Shown piece after piece: positions 1 through 7,581 of a stretch of DNA of 8,048 bases. Under the pieces are notes generated by a model. It worked only from the letters and a program-made list of their open reading frames with translations. It ran no database searches and was not told where the DNA came from. Position 1 is the first letter of the stretch, and each line of letters starts with the position of its first letter. The translations under genes and the position numbers were made by a program. Origin of the DNA: Limnochordia bacterium (GTDB lineage: Bacteria > Bacillota > Limnochordia > Darwinibacteriales > DTU012); assembly GCA_007116995.1 (NCBI GenBank), contig SKHL01000111.1:1-8048 (forward strand), written 5' to 3'.

Positions 1-2
1 TA

Positions 3-3000
3 ATTACCGGCTATAGCCGGCCTCATGAGGGGAAAACCCGAGAGACGTTTCTAGATATCATTCAGAAGCATCAGTCTGCCGCCCACCTAGCCGTTACCGG
101 ACGAGCCTTTAAAAATAGAGTAAATCTACCCTCGATCGCTGAGCCAGAAGCTGTTGAGATAGCCTATGCCAACCTGATGACGAAATATGGGGTCTGTGAT
201 GCTATTGTAAGTGCAGGTGGGGAGATTTTTGTTGCTTACGAGCTAGATAGCAATGGTCGAATGGCTCAAGTGTATACGGGGAATAAATGTGCATCTGGGA
301 CTGGCGAATTCTTTTTGCAGCAGATCCAACGGATGGGATGTGATCTTACACAGGCCTCGGAACTCGCTGATGTTGAGCATCCTCATTCTGTTGCAGGTCG
401 CTGTTCTGTATTCTGTAAAAGCGACTGTACACATGCTCTGAACAAAGGAGAACCTAAGTCCCAAGTGGTTAGTGGGTTATCTCAAATGATGTCCCGCAAG
501 ATCATGGAGCTATTAAACAAGTTTTCTGCAGAAACCGTTCTTTTAATTGGTGGAACTGCTAAGAATCGGATTATGGTTGAGTTTTTGGAACAAAAGATTA
601 AGAAGCTGATAGTGCCAGAAGAAGCGGGATATTTTGAAGCATTAGGAGCCGCTCTATGGGCTCGGGAACAAGAGGAAGTGGATCTAACACAGGCTCCTAT
701 TCTTAAGGATCAAAAACGGTCCTTTGCGACTCTGCCAAAATTGGCGGATTACCAGTCCCAAGTCACTTTTCACCAAATGAACAAAGGAGAAGCGAAAGCC
801 GGGGATCGATGCTTGGTCGGGCTAGACGTAGGCTCTACTACGACTAAGGCTGTGTTGCTCCGAGCCCATGATCAGGCTTTATTGGCTTCTGTTTATTTAC
901 GTACGAACGGGGATCCGGTCAATGCATCTCGCCAGTGTTACCAGGAGATTCTAACACAGTGTTGTCAAGATATAGACATCATTGGTTTAGGAGTAACCGG
1001 CTCTGGACGGCAAATTGCTGGGTTACATGCATTAAAGGCCGCTGTGATTAATGAAATTATCGCCCACGCTACTGCCGCAGTCTACTTTGACGATCAAGTT
1101 GATACAATCTTAGAGATAGGCGGTCAAGATGCCAAATACACTTTGATCAGTAATAAAGTGCCTGCTGATTATGCTATGAATGAAGCCTGTTCGGCGGGTA
1201 CTGGGTCGTTTTTAGAAGAGGCAGCCAAGGAGTCCTTAGATATTACCACTATGAAAATTGCTGATTATGCCATGCAAGGGATGACTCCACCAAACTTTAA
1301 TGATCAATGTGCTGCTTTCATTAGTAGTGATATTAAAGTGGCGACCCATGAAGGTCTTGACATCAGTGATATCTGTGCTGGACTAGTTTATTCTGTATGT
1401 CAAAACTATAATAATCGAGTTAAGAGTAACCGTAGAATAGGAGAGCGCATCTTTATGCAGGGTGGGGTTTGTTATAACCGCGCGGTTCCCATCGCCATGT
1501 CTGTATTACTAGGAAAACAGATCGTAGTTCCTCCTGAACCCGGTCTGATGGGAGCGTTTGGTGTAGCTCTGGAAACGTTGCAACGAATTGAGAACGGCAT
1601 TCTATCTGAGCAATCCGTTGATTTGGCTCAGTTAGTCCAACGTGATGTTGACCTAGAACGAACATTCGTATGTCCAGGTGGGTCGGAGAAGTGTGATCGT
1701 AAATGCTCAATTGCTATTTATCAAATTGATGGCGAAAAATACCCCTTCGGTGGGGCCTGCAATCGCTATGTCAATCTAATCAAAGATCAGCAATTTGATA
1801 CTGCTAGTCTCAACAAGGTGGTTGCGCGGGAGCAATGGGTTAGCGTATCTAGAGAATCGAATCGACCAACAAAGGGTACTATCGCCATCAGCCAAGCCTT
1901 GTCTAGCTATAATTTTACACCCTTGTTCTCAACGTTCTTTGCCGAGTTAGGGTATTCTGTGTTGAAGCCTAACCGAATTGTACCGGAAGGAATCGAGAGC
2001 CAAGGAGCGGCTTTTTGTTATCCAGTGGAAGTAGCGCATGGATTGATGGCGGATCTGGCCGTGCAGGACTGGGATTATCTCTGGATGCCTCAAATTCGCT
2101 ATATGCAGTCAGAGGATCAATTCGAAGGTGTGGTTTGTCCTTTAGCTCAAGCCGAGCCCTATTATCTTAAGGCTACCTTTCCTACCTGTTCTGAACGAAT
2201 GCTCACACCCGTACTCGACTTTACTGAAGACTGGATATTGGTTAAGAAAGCGATGAGCCAATGTGCCCAGGATTATCTAGGGTCGTCGAAATTCGATGTG
2301 GAACAAGCCTGGCAGAAGGCGAAGGAAGCACAGAGCACCTTGGCGGATCGGATGAAGATGGAGGGACTAAGATTGCTAGACGAGTTAGCCGCAGATCCGG
2401 AGAAGAGTGCAATAATCTTGTTTGGACGGCCTTATAACGCATTTACTAGTCTAACAAATATGGGTATCCCACATAAGTTTGCTTCTCGTGGGCAACTGAT
2501 TATCCCTTATGATTTTTTGCCTTTTCACACGGAGGAACCCGAAGAATCTATGTACTGGAGTTACGGTCAGACGATTTTGCAGGCTGCAAAGTTTGTGAAG
2601 AATCATCCTCAGTTATATGGGGTGTTTCTAACGAACTTTAGCTGTGGCCCAGACTCGTTTATCATCAGTTATTTTCGGAAAATTATGGGGGATAAGCCTT
2701 CCTTGACCTTAGAATTAGATAGTCATACAGCTGATGCTGGGTTAGATACTCGGATTGAAGCCTTTTTAGATATTGTTGATATTTATCATAAAACGGATCC
2801 GCCAGCTCTAGAGCCTGTCATAGGGTTTCGAGCCGCAGAGGTACGGTTTGAAGATAACCAGCTGCTGATTTATGACTCGAATCAAGTTCCTCATCGCCTA
2901 GAGGATCCCCGCGTTCACGTATTAATTCCTAGCATGGGTGACTTTGCTAGTCAGATATTAGCGGCAACCTTGCGTTCCTGTGGTATCCGTGCCAGTGCTT

Positions 3001-4190
3001 GTCCGGCCCCAGGGGAGCAGGAATTGAAATACGGACGGGCAAATTCATCCTGTAAGGAGTGTCTACCTCTTCAGCTCACGATCGGAAGCTTGTTGCAGCA
3101 TGTAACAGAGAGAGAAGACCAAGGTGAACTCTTAGTATATTTTATGCCCACTGCTTCCGGACCTTGTCGTTTTGGCCAGTATAATGTGTTGATGAAGCAA
3201 CTAGTTGAAACCCAGCAGATCCCGAATGTAGCATTTTTGTCTCTAACAGCCAAAAATAGCTATGCCGGGTTAAGCAAAAAAATAATGCTGCGTGCTTGGG
3301 GTGCGATGCTAATCGCTGATATTTTCGATGATTTACGTAATGCATTGCGAACCTTAGCTGAAGATAAGGAAGCAGCTATGACCAGTATTGAACAGGCCCA
3401 GGTTCAATTAATAGCGGCAATAGAGCATAAACCCTGGCCTCAGGTTAAGCAGATTCTCGGACGCGTGGCCACAGATCTTGGGGCACACTCACTGTCCGCC
3501 CAACCGGATCAAGTCCCCAAGGTATTTATCACAGGGGAGATCTATGTTCGCCAAGACGAGTTTGCCCGTCAGGGATTAGTAGAAAAACTATCCGATAGAG
3601 GAATTATCGCCCATGTAGCCCCGATTTCTGAATGGATGTACTACATTGATCATATCCGCTATCACCAACACTTAGGCAACAATCTTACGACCAGGGAGAG
3701 AATAGAAATGGGCTTGTCAACCCAGATCAAACGAACCTATGAGAAGCAGATACGTAGTTTGTTGGCAAAATCGGGATTAGTTAGTCCACAACCAATGGAC
3801 ATTAAGCAGTATCTAGACTATGGTAAAGAGTTAATGAATCAGGAGTTGACTGGTGAAGCGATTTTAACCATTGGAGGCACATTCGCTGAGATCGTTGATC
3901 ACGCAGCAGGTGTATTGGCATTAGGACCCTTTGGCTGTATGCCTAATCGAATTGGGGAATCTGTGATAAATAAGTCTCTTCGTAGTCATAAGGCTACACT
4001 GACTAAGGATCCGAAACTGGTTGCGTCTATTCTGTCCCAGGAAGGTCCACTTCCCTTTTTAGCGATTGAGACCGATGGCAATGTCTTTCCTCCTGTGATT
4101 GAAGCTAGGTTTGAGACCTTTTGTATGCAGGTAAAGCGGTTGCATCAATTAATTCTAGAGGCTAAGATATCTGAGCTTATCCCTCTGTGA
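3..4190 (+). CDS. Giant acyl-CoA dehydratase activase-family protein (BcrA/BadF ATPase x2, DUF2229), 5' end outside window
   Basis: The frame is open from base 3, and the 58 codons before the first ATG (177) already read like the family (YSRPHEGKTRETF, AVTGRAF), so the true start lies upstream and ATG 177 is internal. Numbering from that Met: the first ASKHA-type ATPase module runs to about 165, with SAGGE (12-16), NKCASGTGEF (36-45) and GRCSVFCKSDC (74-84). A second, complete module spans about 213-470, with GLDVGSTTTKAV (phosphate-1 loop, 215-226), VTGSG (273-277), EIGGQDAKY (313-321), EACSAGTGSF and NDQCAAF. The paired cysteines C38/C76 and C338/C378 match the positions that hold the bridging 4Fe-4S cluster in HgdC-type activators. 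A Cys cluster at 499-528, a DUF2229-like region (about 565-785, boundaries approximate) and a dehydratase-D-like C-terminal part with NFSCGPDSF and SSCKECLPLQ follow. Known activators use ATP to drive an electron into 2-hydroxyacyl-CoA dehydratases or benzoyl-CoA reductases. The role of these fused giants is not established. No dehydratase subunit gene is visible. The family call is firm and the substrate unknown. Confidence 0.93.
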   Translation: MTGYSRPHEGKTRETFLDIIQKHQSAAHLAVTGRAFKNRVNLPSIAEPEAVEIAYANLMTKYGVCDAIVSAGGEIFVAYELDSNGRMAQVYTGNKCASGTGEFFLQQIQRMGCDLTQASELADVEHPHSVAGRCSVFCKSDCTHALNKGEPKSQVVSGLSQMMSRKIMELLNKFSAETVLLIGGTAKNRIMVEFLEQKIKKLIVPEEAGYFEALGAALWAREQEEVDLTQAPILKDQKRSFATLPKLADYQSQVTFHQMNKGEAKAGDRCLVGLDVGSTTTKAVLLRAHDQALLASVYLRTNGDPVNASRQCYQEILTQCCQDIDIIGLGVTGSGRQIAGLHALKAAVINEIIAHATAAVYFDDQVDTILEIGGQDAKYTLISNKVPADYAMNEACSAGTGSFLEEAAKESLDITTMKIADYAMQGMTPPNFNDQCAAFISSDIKVATHEGLDISDICAGLVYSVCQNYNNRVKSNRRIGERIFMQGGVCYNRAVPIAMSVLLGKQIVVPPEPGLMGAFGVALETLQRIENGILSEQSVDLAQLVQRDVDLERTFVCPGGSEKCDRKCSIAIYQIDGEKYPFGGACNRYVNLIKDQQFDTASLNKVVAREQWVSVSRESNRPTKGTIAISQALSSYNFTPLFSTFFAELGYSVLKPNRIVPEGIESQGAAFCYPVEVAHGLMADLAVQDWDYLWMPQIRYMQSEDQFEGVVCPLAQAEPYYLKATFPTCSERMLTPVLDFTEDWILVKKAMSQCAQDYLGSSKFDVEQAWQKAKEAQSTLADRMKMEGLRLLDELAADPEKSAIILFGRPYNAFTSLTNMGIPHKFASRGQLIIPYDFLPFHTEEPEESMYWSYGQTILQAAKFVKNHPQLYGVFLTNFSCGPDSFIISYFRKIMGDKPSLTLELDSHTADAGLDTRIEAFLDIVDIYHKTDPPALEPVIGFRAAEVRFEDNQLLIYDSNQVPHRLEDPRVHVLIPSMGDFASQILAATLRSCGIRASACPAPGEQELKYGRANSSCKECLPLQLTIGSLLQHVTEREDQGELLVYFMPTASGPCRFGQYNVLMKQLVETQQIPNVAFLSLTAKNSYAGLSKKIMLRAWGAMLIADIFDDLRNALRTLAEDKEAAMTSIEQAQVQLIAAIEHKPWPQVKQILGRVATDLGAHSLSAQPDQVPKVFITGEIYVRQDEFARQGLVEKLSDRGIIAHVAPISEWMYYIDHIRYHQHLGNNLTTRERIEMGLSTQIKRTYEKQIRSLLAKSGLVSPQPMDIKQYLDYGKELMNQELTGEAILTIGGTFAEIVDHAAGVLALGPFGCMPNRIGESVINKSLRSHKATLTKDPKLVASILSQEGPLPFLAIETDGNVFPPVIEARFETFCMQVKRLHQLILEAKISELIPL

Positions 4191-4230
4191 ATGAAGGGGT
4201 GCCATTAGATTAGTATCAGGAGTTGATGGT

Positions 4231-4770
4231 ATGTTTATCAAAGAGAACACGGTGTTAGTTTTAATCGATGTACAGGAGCGACTAATACCAGTGATACATG
4301 AAAAGGAAGAGCTGGTAGGAAATTTACAGAAACTAATCACTGGGATGAAGATACTCGGGGTGCCGATTATTTGGAATGAACAATACCCCAAGGGTCTTGG
4401 GGCTACTGTGCCCGAACTTAGTAGCTTACTCACGGAGCAGACACCAGTAGAAAAGGTTTGTTTTAGCTGCTGCCAAAACGAAAGCTTCACCAAGGCGTTA
4501 GCTGAGTCAGGGAGGCAGCAAGTCATAGTATGTGGGATTGAGGCTCATATCTGCGTGTACCAAACAGTCATGGAACTAAAAACCAAAGGATACGAGGTGG
4601 AGGTTGTAGCAGATGGAGTTTCTTCGCGGCAAGCCTATAATAAAGAGATCGCGTTAGATAAATTAAGAAGTAACGAAGTAGGACTCACTAGTACAGAGAT
4701 GATTCTATTCGAGCTCATCCAGGTGGCTCAAGGTGATGCCTTCAAGAAGATTAGTCGATTGGTGCGATAG
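4231..4770 (+). CDS. Isochorismatase-family cysteine hydrolase
   Basis: This 179-residue protein is a complete single-domain isochorismatase-like hydrolase, a cytosolic alpha/beta fold that uses an Asp-Lys-Cys triad. The candidate triad is D13 in LVLIDVQERL, K75 in EKVCFSC, and C108 in GIEAHICVYQT. The HICV context, normally with a cis-peptide just before the nucleophile region, is typical. The EQYPKGLG stretch (50-57) and the VADGVSSR stretch (126-133) are also common in the branch related to YcaC and mammalian isochorismatase-domain proteins, rather than in true isochorismatases of siderophore synthesis. No siderophore or nicotinamide genes lie nearby, so the substrate cannot be named. The ATG at 4231 is preceded by AGGAG (4218-4222) at normal spacing. 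The gene starts 40 bases after the giant activase stops, with no terminator between them, so the two are probably cotranscribed. The family is clear, the substrate unknown. Confidence 0.9.
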   Translation: MFIKENTVLVLIDVQERLIPVIHEKEELVGNLQKLITGMKILGVPIIWNEQYPKGLGATVPELSSLLTEQTPVEKVCFSCCQNESFTKALAESGRQQVIVCGIEAHICVYQTVMELKTKGYEVEVVADGVSSRQAYNKEIALDKLRSNEVGLTSTEMILFELIQVAQGDAFKKISRLVR

Positions 4771-4785
4771 CCCCGAGAGTTTTTC

Positions 4786-4813
4786 TTGCAATATCAGAAA
4801 GTATAAGTATTAC
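4786..4813 (+). promoter_or_regulatory. Weak candidate promoter upstream of the GNAT gene
   Basis: TTGCAA (4786-4791) and TATTAC (4808-4813) are 16 bases apart, each matching four of six sigma-A consensus positions. If this is real, transcription would start near 4820, exactly where the perfect hairpin begins. Matches of this quality occur by chance in AT-rich gaps, so this is only a suggestion. Confidence 0.2.
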
Positions 4814-4819
4814 CCTTGA

Positions 4820-4842
4820 GAGAAGGACATATTGTCCTTCTC
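4820..4842 (+). promoter_or_regulatory. Perfect 10-bp hairpin in the leader of the GNAT gene
   Basis: GAGAAGGACA (4820-4829) and TGTCCTTCTC (4833-4842) are exact reverse complements around a three-base loop (TAT). No T-run follows; the sequence goes on as ACTAGAGATGGGGG, so it is not a standard intrinsic terminator. It ends only 10 bases before the purine-rich Shine-Dalgarno site of the gene starting at 4863. It could be an RNA stem that stabilises the message or limits ribosome access, a palindromic DNA operator, or a weak terminator for the hydrolase gene upstream. The structure is plain; the role is inferred. Confidence 0.45.
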
Positions 4843-4862
4843 ACTAGAGATGGGGGAGGAAG

Positions 4863-5729
4863 ATGCAACTAGTCCAGATTGGATCTTTAAGTGAGATTAG
4901 ACCGGCGATGGGTTTGCTCAAAGCCATAGAACGGCCCGTTCCTGGTCAGTACAAAGATGCCTATCACCAAAACAAGATTGAGCGGTGTTATTTATTTATT
5001 AAAGGAGAGGCAGTGCTAGGGGTCTTAGCAATCCTCTATCAGGAAGAATCACTGCGGGCCTATCTTTCCTTTGATGAGTATACCTTGGAAGATAGGGTTC
5101 TGGATTGTGTGTGGCAACTACTAGAACAGGCAATAGTAAGTCACCCAGAACGGCGTTTGTTTGTTAGCCTAAATGGTCGCAATCATAGGTTAACTCAGGT
5201 TCTAAGTGAACAAGGTCTCCACCAAGAGTTATCTGTGTTGGGCTATACCCATAATAGTAGTGAGTTCTCTCCCTCCAAGCATGAATTAAAGAGAACCGAT
5301 TTCGATCCTAAAGCATTTAAGCAATACCAAGAACTGTTTGGACAGGCCTACTACCAAATCCGTAAGGAAAACAGATTCTATCCCTTTAATTGGTACGAAA
5401 ACTTTCCTGATGAAGCGTATGAGGAATTAGTTTACGCCGACTCACAAGGAGGATTCAAGGCATTTTGGGATGGAGATAGATTAATTGGAGCATATCTACT
5501 CTATCAAGATGAGATTGACTCTTTGGCGGTACACCCTAGAGAGTGGGGAAAAGGGTACGGCAGTATTCTCCTAGGCGATTGTTTGCGGCTAATTCGAACT
5601 AGATATGACCAGGCTTATCTTACAGTAATGGAGTCCAACTCCCGAGCCATCAATTTATACGAGAGATGGGGTTTTGCTAGGACTAGCTGGTACAAGGAAT
5701 TTTTCTATGAAACCAAGGCTCCTTTGTAG
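4863..5729 (+). CDS. GNAT-family N-acetyltransferase
   Basis: The 288-residue protein carries a recognisable GNAT fold in its C-terminal third. SLAVHPREWGKGYGS (220-234) contains the R-x-x-G-x-G acetyl-CoA pyrophosphate loop (R226 to G231), followed by the helix LLGDCLRLI. ESNSRAINLYERWGF (257-271) is the usual motif B, with the Asn, Ala and Tyr found in many family members. The first 150 or so residues look like a diverged second GNAT-like half (for example LFIKGEAVLGVLAIL, then a strand/helix pattern) but lack an acetyl-CoA loop, so they probably form a substrate or dimer domain. The acceptor cannot be predicted. The ATG at 4863 follows GGGGGAGGA (4852-4860); the spacing from GGAGG is short, about three bases, but the frame has a stop at 4845 and no other start before this ATG. 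A stem-loop lies just upstream, and a possible terminator overlaps the stop codon, so the gene may be its own transcription unit. Confidence 0.88.
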   Translation: MQLVQIGSLSEIRPAMGLLKAIERPVPGQYKDAYHQNKIERCYLFIKGEAVLGVLAILYQEESLRAYLSFDEYTLEDRVLDCVWQLLEQAIVSHPERRLFVSLNGRNHRLTQVLSEQGLHQELSVLGYTHNSSEFSPSKHELKRTDFDPKAFKQYQELFGQAYYQIRKENRFYPFNWYENFPDEAYEELVYADSQGGFKAFWDGDRLIGAYLLYQDEIDSLAVHPREWGKGYGSILLGDCLRLIRTRYDQAYLTVMESNSRAINLYERWGFARTSWYKEFFYETKAPL

Positions 5730-5751
5730 ACGGAAGCTTTGGTTTCTGGTT
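5709..5751 (+). terminator. Candidate intrinsic terminator overlapping the GNAT stop codon
   Basis: GAAACCAAGGCT (5709-5720) pairs with AGCTTTGGTTTC (5735-5746) over 12 positions, with a single G-U wobble. The loop of 14 bases contains the TAG stop. The tail is only moderately T-rich (TGGTTTATC) and the loop is large, so termination could be partial. A 7-T run at 5779-5785 lies too far away to serve as the tail. The structure would separate the acetyltransferase gene from the trmK cluster. Confidence 0.45.
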
Positions 5752-5840
5752 TATCTATGATATTTAGACTCAGATTTCTTTTTTTGCAGGAAATACGCAG
5801 TAAGAGTCGAACAATTCTAAAGAGAGCTTAAGGTGATCTT

Positions 5841-6560
5841 ATGTTGCCAAAACGATTAAGCGAAATCTTCCAAATTATTCCTGCGGGGACAGAGGTAGCG
5901 GACATTGGATCGGATCATGGTTATATACCGATTGAACTGGGGAAAAGAGGTTTCCCCACGCCAATTGCCACAGAAATATCTTCGGGACCATACCTTCAAT
6001 GCTTAAGAAATATTGAGCGTTCCCAAGTTCAAGTGGATTTACGCTTAGGTAACGGACTAGATCCTATTTGTCCAGGTGAAGTAGGGATGATAATAATAGC
6101 AGGCATGAGCGGTCAGACCATGAAACAGATTCTGAAAGAGGCGGGAGTCAAAATCTATTCCTTTTCATCCTATTTATTTCAACCCATGATTGGAAGTCAT
6201 GTTCTGCGAGAGTTCTTATTTAAGAAAGGTTTAGGCATCACTAAGGAATGGGTAGTCGAAGAGGATCGGAAGTATTACCGATATATGACCGTTATTACCG
6301 AAAAAATAGGAATTCCCTCTCATCTGTATTCAGCATATCCTAATATTGGGGTTCGACTGCTCTTACAGATAGGCCCTCACTTACTGTTAAATACAGACAT
6401 AGTTGTTCATAGATACCTTTTATCTAAGTTGCACAGCCTACAGGCGATTGAGATGAAGCTAGATAGAAACAAACATAGGAACCGACATCATTTATTGCAG
6501 CAAGAAATCGATCAATGGAAGCAGGTGATCGCATGTCATACAAAGTTGCTCAAGTCTTAG
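5841..6560 (+). CDS. trmK: tRNA (adenine(22)-N1)-methyltransferase TrmK
   Basis: TrmK transfers a methyl group from S-adenosylmethionine to N1 of A22 in the D-loop region of bacterial tRNAs. The 239-residue length fits the family. The start MLPKRLSEIFQII is typical. VADIGSDHGYIP (19-30) is the SAM-binding motif I in its TrmK form (usual form ADIGSDHAYLP). ATEISSGPY (43-51) corresponds to motif II, LRLGNGLD (67-74) to the next strand, and IIIAGMSGQTMKQIL (84-98) to the usual IAGMGG loop, here with Ser for the second Gly. FQPM (113-116) and EEDRKYYRYM (140-149) complete the Rossmann core. The rest (about 155-239) is a helical tail, probably coiled-coil, as expected. The ATG at 5841 follows AAGGTGAT (5830-5837). 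The 3' end overlaps the Nif3 gene, the usual partner of trmK in Firmicutes. The identification is strong. Confidence 0.93.
   Translation: MLPKRLSEIFQIIPAGTEVADIGSDHGYIPIELGKRGFPTPIATEISSGPYLQCLRNIERSQVQVDLRLGNGLDPICPGEVGMIIIAGMSGQTMKQILKEAGVKIYSFSSYLFQPMIGSHVLREFLFKKGLGITKEWVVEEDRKYYRYMTVITEKIGIPSHLYSAYPNIGVRLLLQIGPHLLLNTDIVVHRYLLSKLHSLQAIEMKLDRNKHRNRHHLLQQEIDQWKQVIACHTKLLKS
6523..6529 (+). promoter_or_regulatory. Ribosome binding site that decides the Nif3 start
   Basis: AGGTGAT lies five to nine bases before ATG 6533, and the same AGGTGAT core sits before the trmK ATG. The earlier in-frame ATG at 6515 lacks a comparable site and would place this motif inside the coding region. The site is within the end of trmK, which allows translational coupling. 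Confidence 0.7.
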
Positions 6561-7318
6561 CTGTGATGGAAGAGCTTGCACCAAAGCACTTGGCTGAATC
6601 GTGGGATAACGTAGGACTGCAAATAGGTGACTCTAACACTAGTATCAGTAAAATTCTTGTAACCCTAACAATAACAGAGGAACTTGTCCAACAAGCTATC
6701 GCGGATGGGGCTGATTTAATAGTCGCTCATCACCCCTTGATTTTTCGACCGTTAAAGCACCTAAGATCAGATATCCCTCTTGGACAGTTGTTGCATACAC
6801 TAATAAAGAATGGGATGGCTGTTTATGTCAGTCATACAAATCTAGATCATGCTACTATGGGACTAAACCATTGGTTAGCAGAGGAATTCGCACTCAGGGA
6901 TAGTAAAGTATTATCACCCTTAGACGATGATGGTATAACTGGCTTAGGGCGAGTAGGGTACATAGAACCTGTTGACTTAAGAACGCTTATTGCGAAGATA
7001 TGCGCCTTGTTAGGCCCGAATTTACGGTATGTAGGGGAAGAGTCCAAGATGTGTAAAAAAGTGGCTATTTGTGGAGGGTCTGGTGGAGATCTTATTCATC
7101 GAGCTGCGTTTGTAGGCGCTGATGTGCTAATAACTGGAGACATTAAGTATCACGAAGCATTAGAAGCTACTCAACTAGGTTTGGCAGTAATTGATCCAGG
7201 ACATTTCGCAACTGAGCGGATTATGATGCCAAAAATAGCTCGGTATTTGCAGGAACAATTACCTGAATTGCCAGTAATACAGGGATGTAATGGAGATAAC
7301 CCTTTTCTTTATATCTAA
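6533..7318 (+). CDS. Nif3-like dinuclear metal centre protein (DUF34; YbgI/YqfO family)
   Basis: This is the short form (261 residues) of the Nif3/DUF34 family, toroidal hexamers with a two-metal centre in each subunit. The cellular role is unsettled, and annotations as GTP cyclohydrolase type 2 are weakly founded. The start at 6533 gives MSYKVAQVLAVMEELAP, the normal family N-terminus, with AGGTGAT upstream; the ATG at 6515 would add six residues. ESWDNVGLQIGD (22-33) is the family signature. Likely metal ligands are H66 and H67 (VAHHPLIF), D105 (SHTNLDHA, with H101 nearby), and H224 and E228 (GHFATE), matching the E. coli YbgI set. CGGSGGDL and TGDIKYHE (201-208) are further conserved blocks. 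It lacks the PII-like insertion found in the roughly 370-residue B. subtilis YqfO. It overlaps trmK by 28 bases, so coupled expression is likely; the pairing recurs across Firmicutes, which hints at a link to tRNA or metal homeostasis. Confidence 0.93.
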   Translation: MSYKVAQVLAVMEELAPKHLAESWDNVGLQIGDSNTSISKILVTLTITEELVQQAIADGADLIVAHHPLIFRPLKHLRSDIPLGQLLHTLIKNGMAVYVSHTNLDHATMGLNHWLAEEFALRDSKVLSPLDDDGITGLGRVGYIEPVDLRTLIAKICALLGPNLRYVGEESKMCKKVAICGGSGGDLIHRAAFVGADVLITGDIKYHEALEATQLGLAVIDPGHFATERIMMPKIARYLQEQLPELPVIQGCNGDNPFLYI

Positions 7319-7341
7319 CATGTCGAGGTGGTGAGAACAGG

Positions 7342-7527
7342 ATGGAAAAACAAAAATGCACGATATGTGGTAAGGTGATTCCTCCAGAGAGAATAGCAGC
7401 TTTGCCTCAAACAAAGCGATGTGTGAATTGTGCAAGAGAAAGAGGCTCCGATGTAGTGAGTAAGAAAGTAGATATTGGAATGGACGCCGATACGTATCGG
7501 GATCTATTAGGTGCCACACGCAGTTAG
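7342..7527 (+). CDS. Small DksA/TraR-type C4 zinc-finger protein
   Basis: A 61-residue protein with CTIC at 6-9 and CVNC at 27-30, forming a C-x2-C, x17, C-x2-C zinc finger. The stretch between them, GKVIPPERIAALPQTKRC, resembles the C-terminal zinc finger of DksA/TraR proteins (I-x(3)-R-x(2)-A-x-P-x(3)-x-C). The long coiled-coil that DksA inserts into the RNA polymerase secondary channel is absent, so DksA-like control of transcription should not be assumed. After the finger comes a short polar tail (VDIGMDADTYRDLL). The ATG at 7342 follows GAGGTGGTG (7325-7333) at good spacing, 23 bases after the Nif3 stop, so it is probably the last gene of the trmK operon. The ORF is clearly real given its ribosome site and zinc motif; the function is unknown. 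Confidence 0.8.
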   Translation: MEKQKCTICGKVIPPERIAALPQTKRCVNCARERGSDVVSKKVDIGMDADTYRDLLGATRS

Positions 7528-7546
7528 AATTGGGAATGATCTTTAG

Positions 7547-7575
7547 TTGAGTTGTTTAGCCTGATGTGGTATACT
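7547..7575 (+). promoter_or_regulatory. Sigma-A-type promoter of rnpB with extended -10
   Basis: TTGAGT (7547-7552) and TATACT (7570-7575) are separated by 17 bases, the optimal spacing. TGG directly before the -10 supplies the TGn extended element. Transcription from here would start near 7582, which agrees with the 5' strand of RNase P RNA helix P1. It fills the gap between the zinc-finger gene and rnpB. Confidence 0.8.
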
Positions 7576-7581
7576 AGTTTT

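Noticed and set aside
7..20. Perfect 14-base palindrome CCGGCTATAGCCGG
   Set aside because: It lies inside coding sequence that reads well as protein, has no loop, and occurs once; treated as chance.
177..4190. ATG 177 as the start of the activase gene
   Set aside because: The same frame is open back to base 3 and the 58 upstream codons encode family-typical sequence (TGRAF, EPEAVE), so this Met is internal.
4155..4526. Antisense 123-codon ORF
   Set aside because: It is opposite the clearly coding hydrolase gene and the end of the activase, has no ribosome site and resembles no family; the other reverse-strand ORFs were rejected for the same reasons.
4820..4842. The perfect hairpin as an intrinsic terminator
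   Set aside because: No T-run follows the stem; the downstream bases are ACTAGAGATGGGGG.
5767..5808. GACTC/GAGTC inverted repeat around the T-run before trmK
   Set aside because: Only five pairs with a loop of over 30 bases; no support as a riboswitch or terminator.
6515..6532. ATG 6515 as the Nif3 start
   Set aside because: It has no good ribosome site, while ATG 6533 has AGGTGAT and gives the standard N-terminus.
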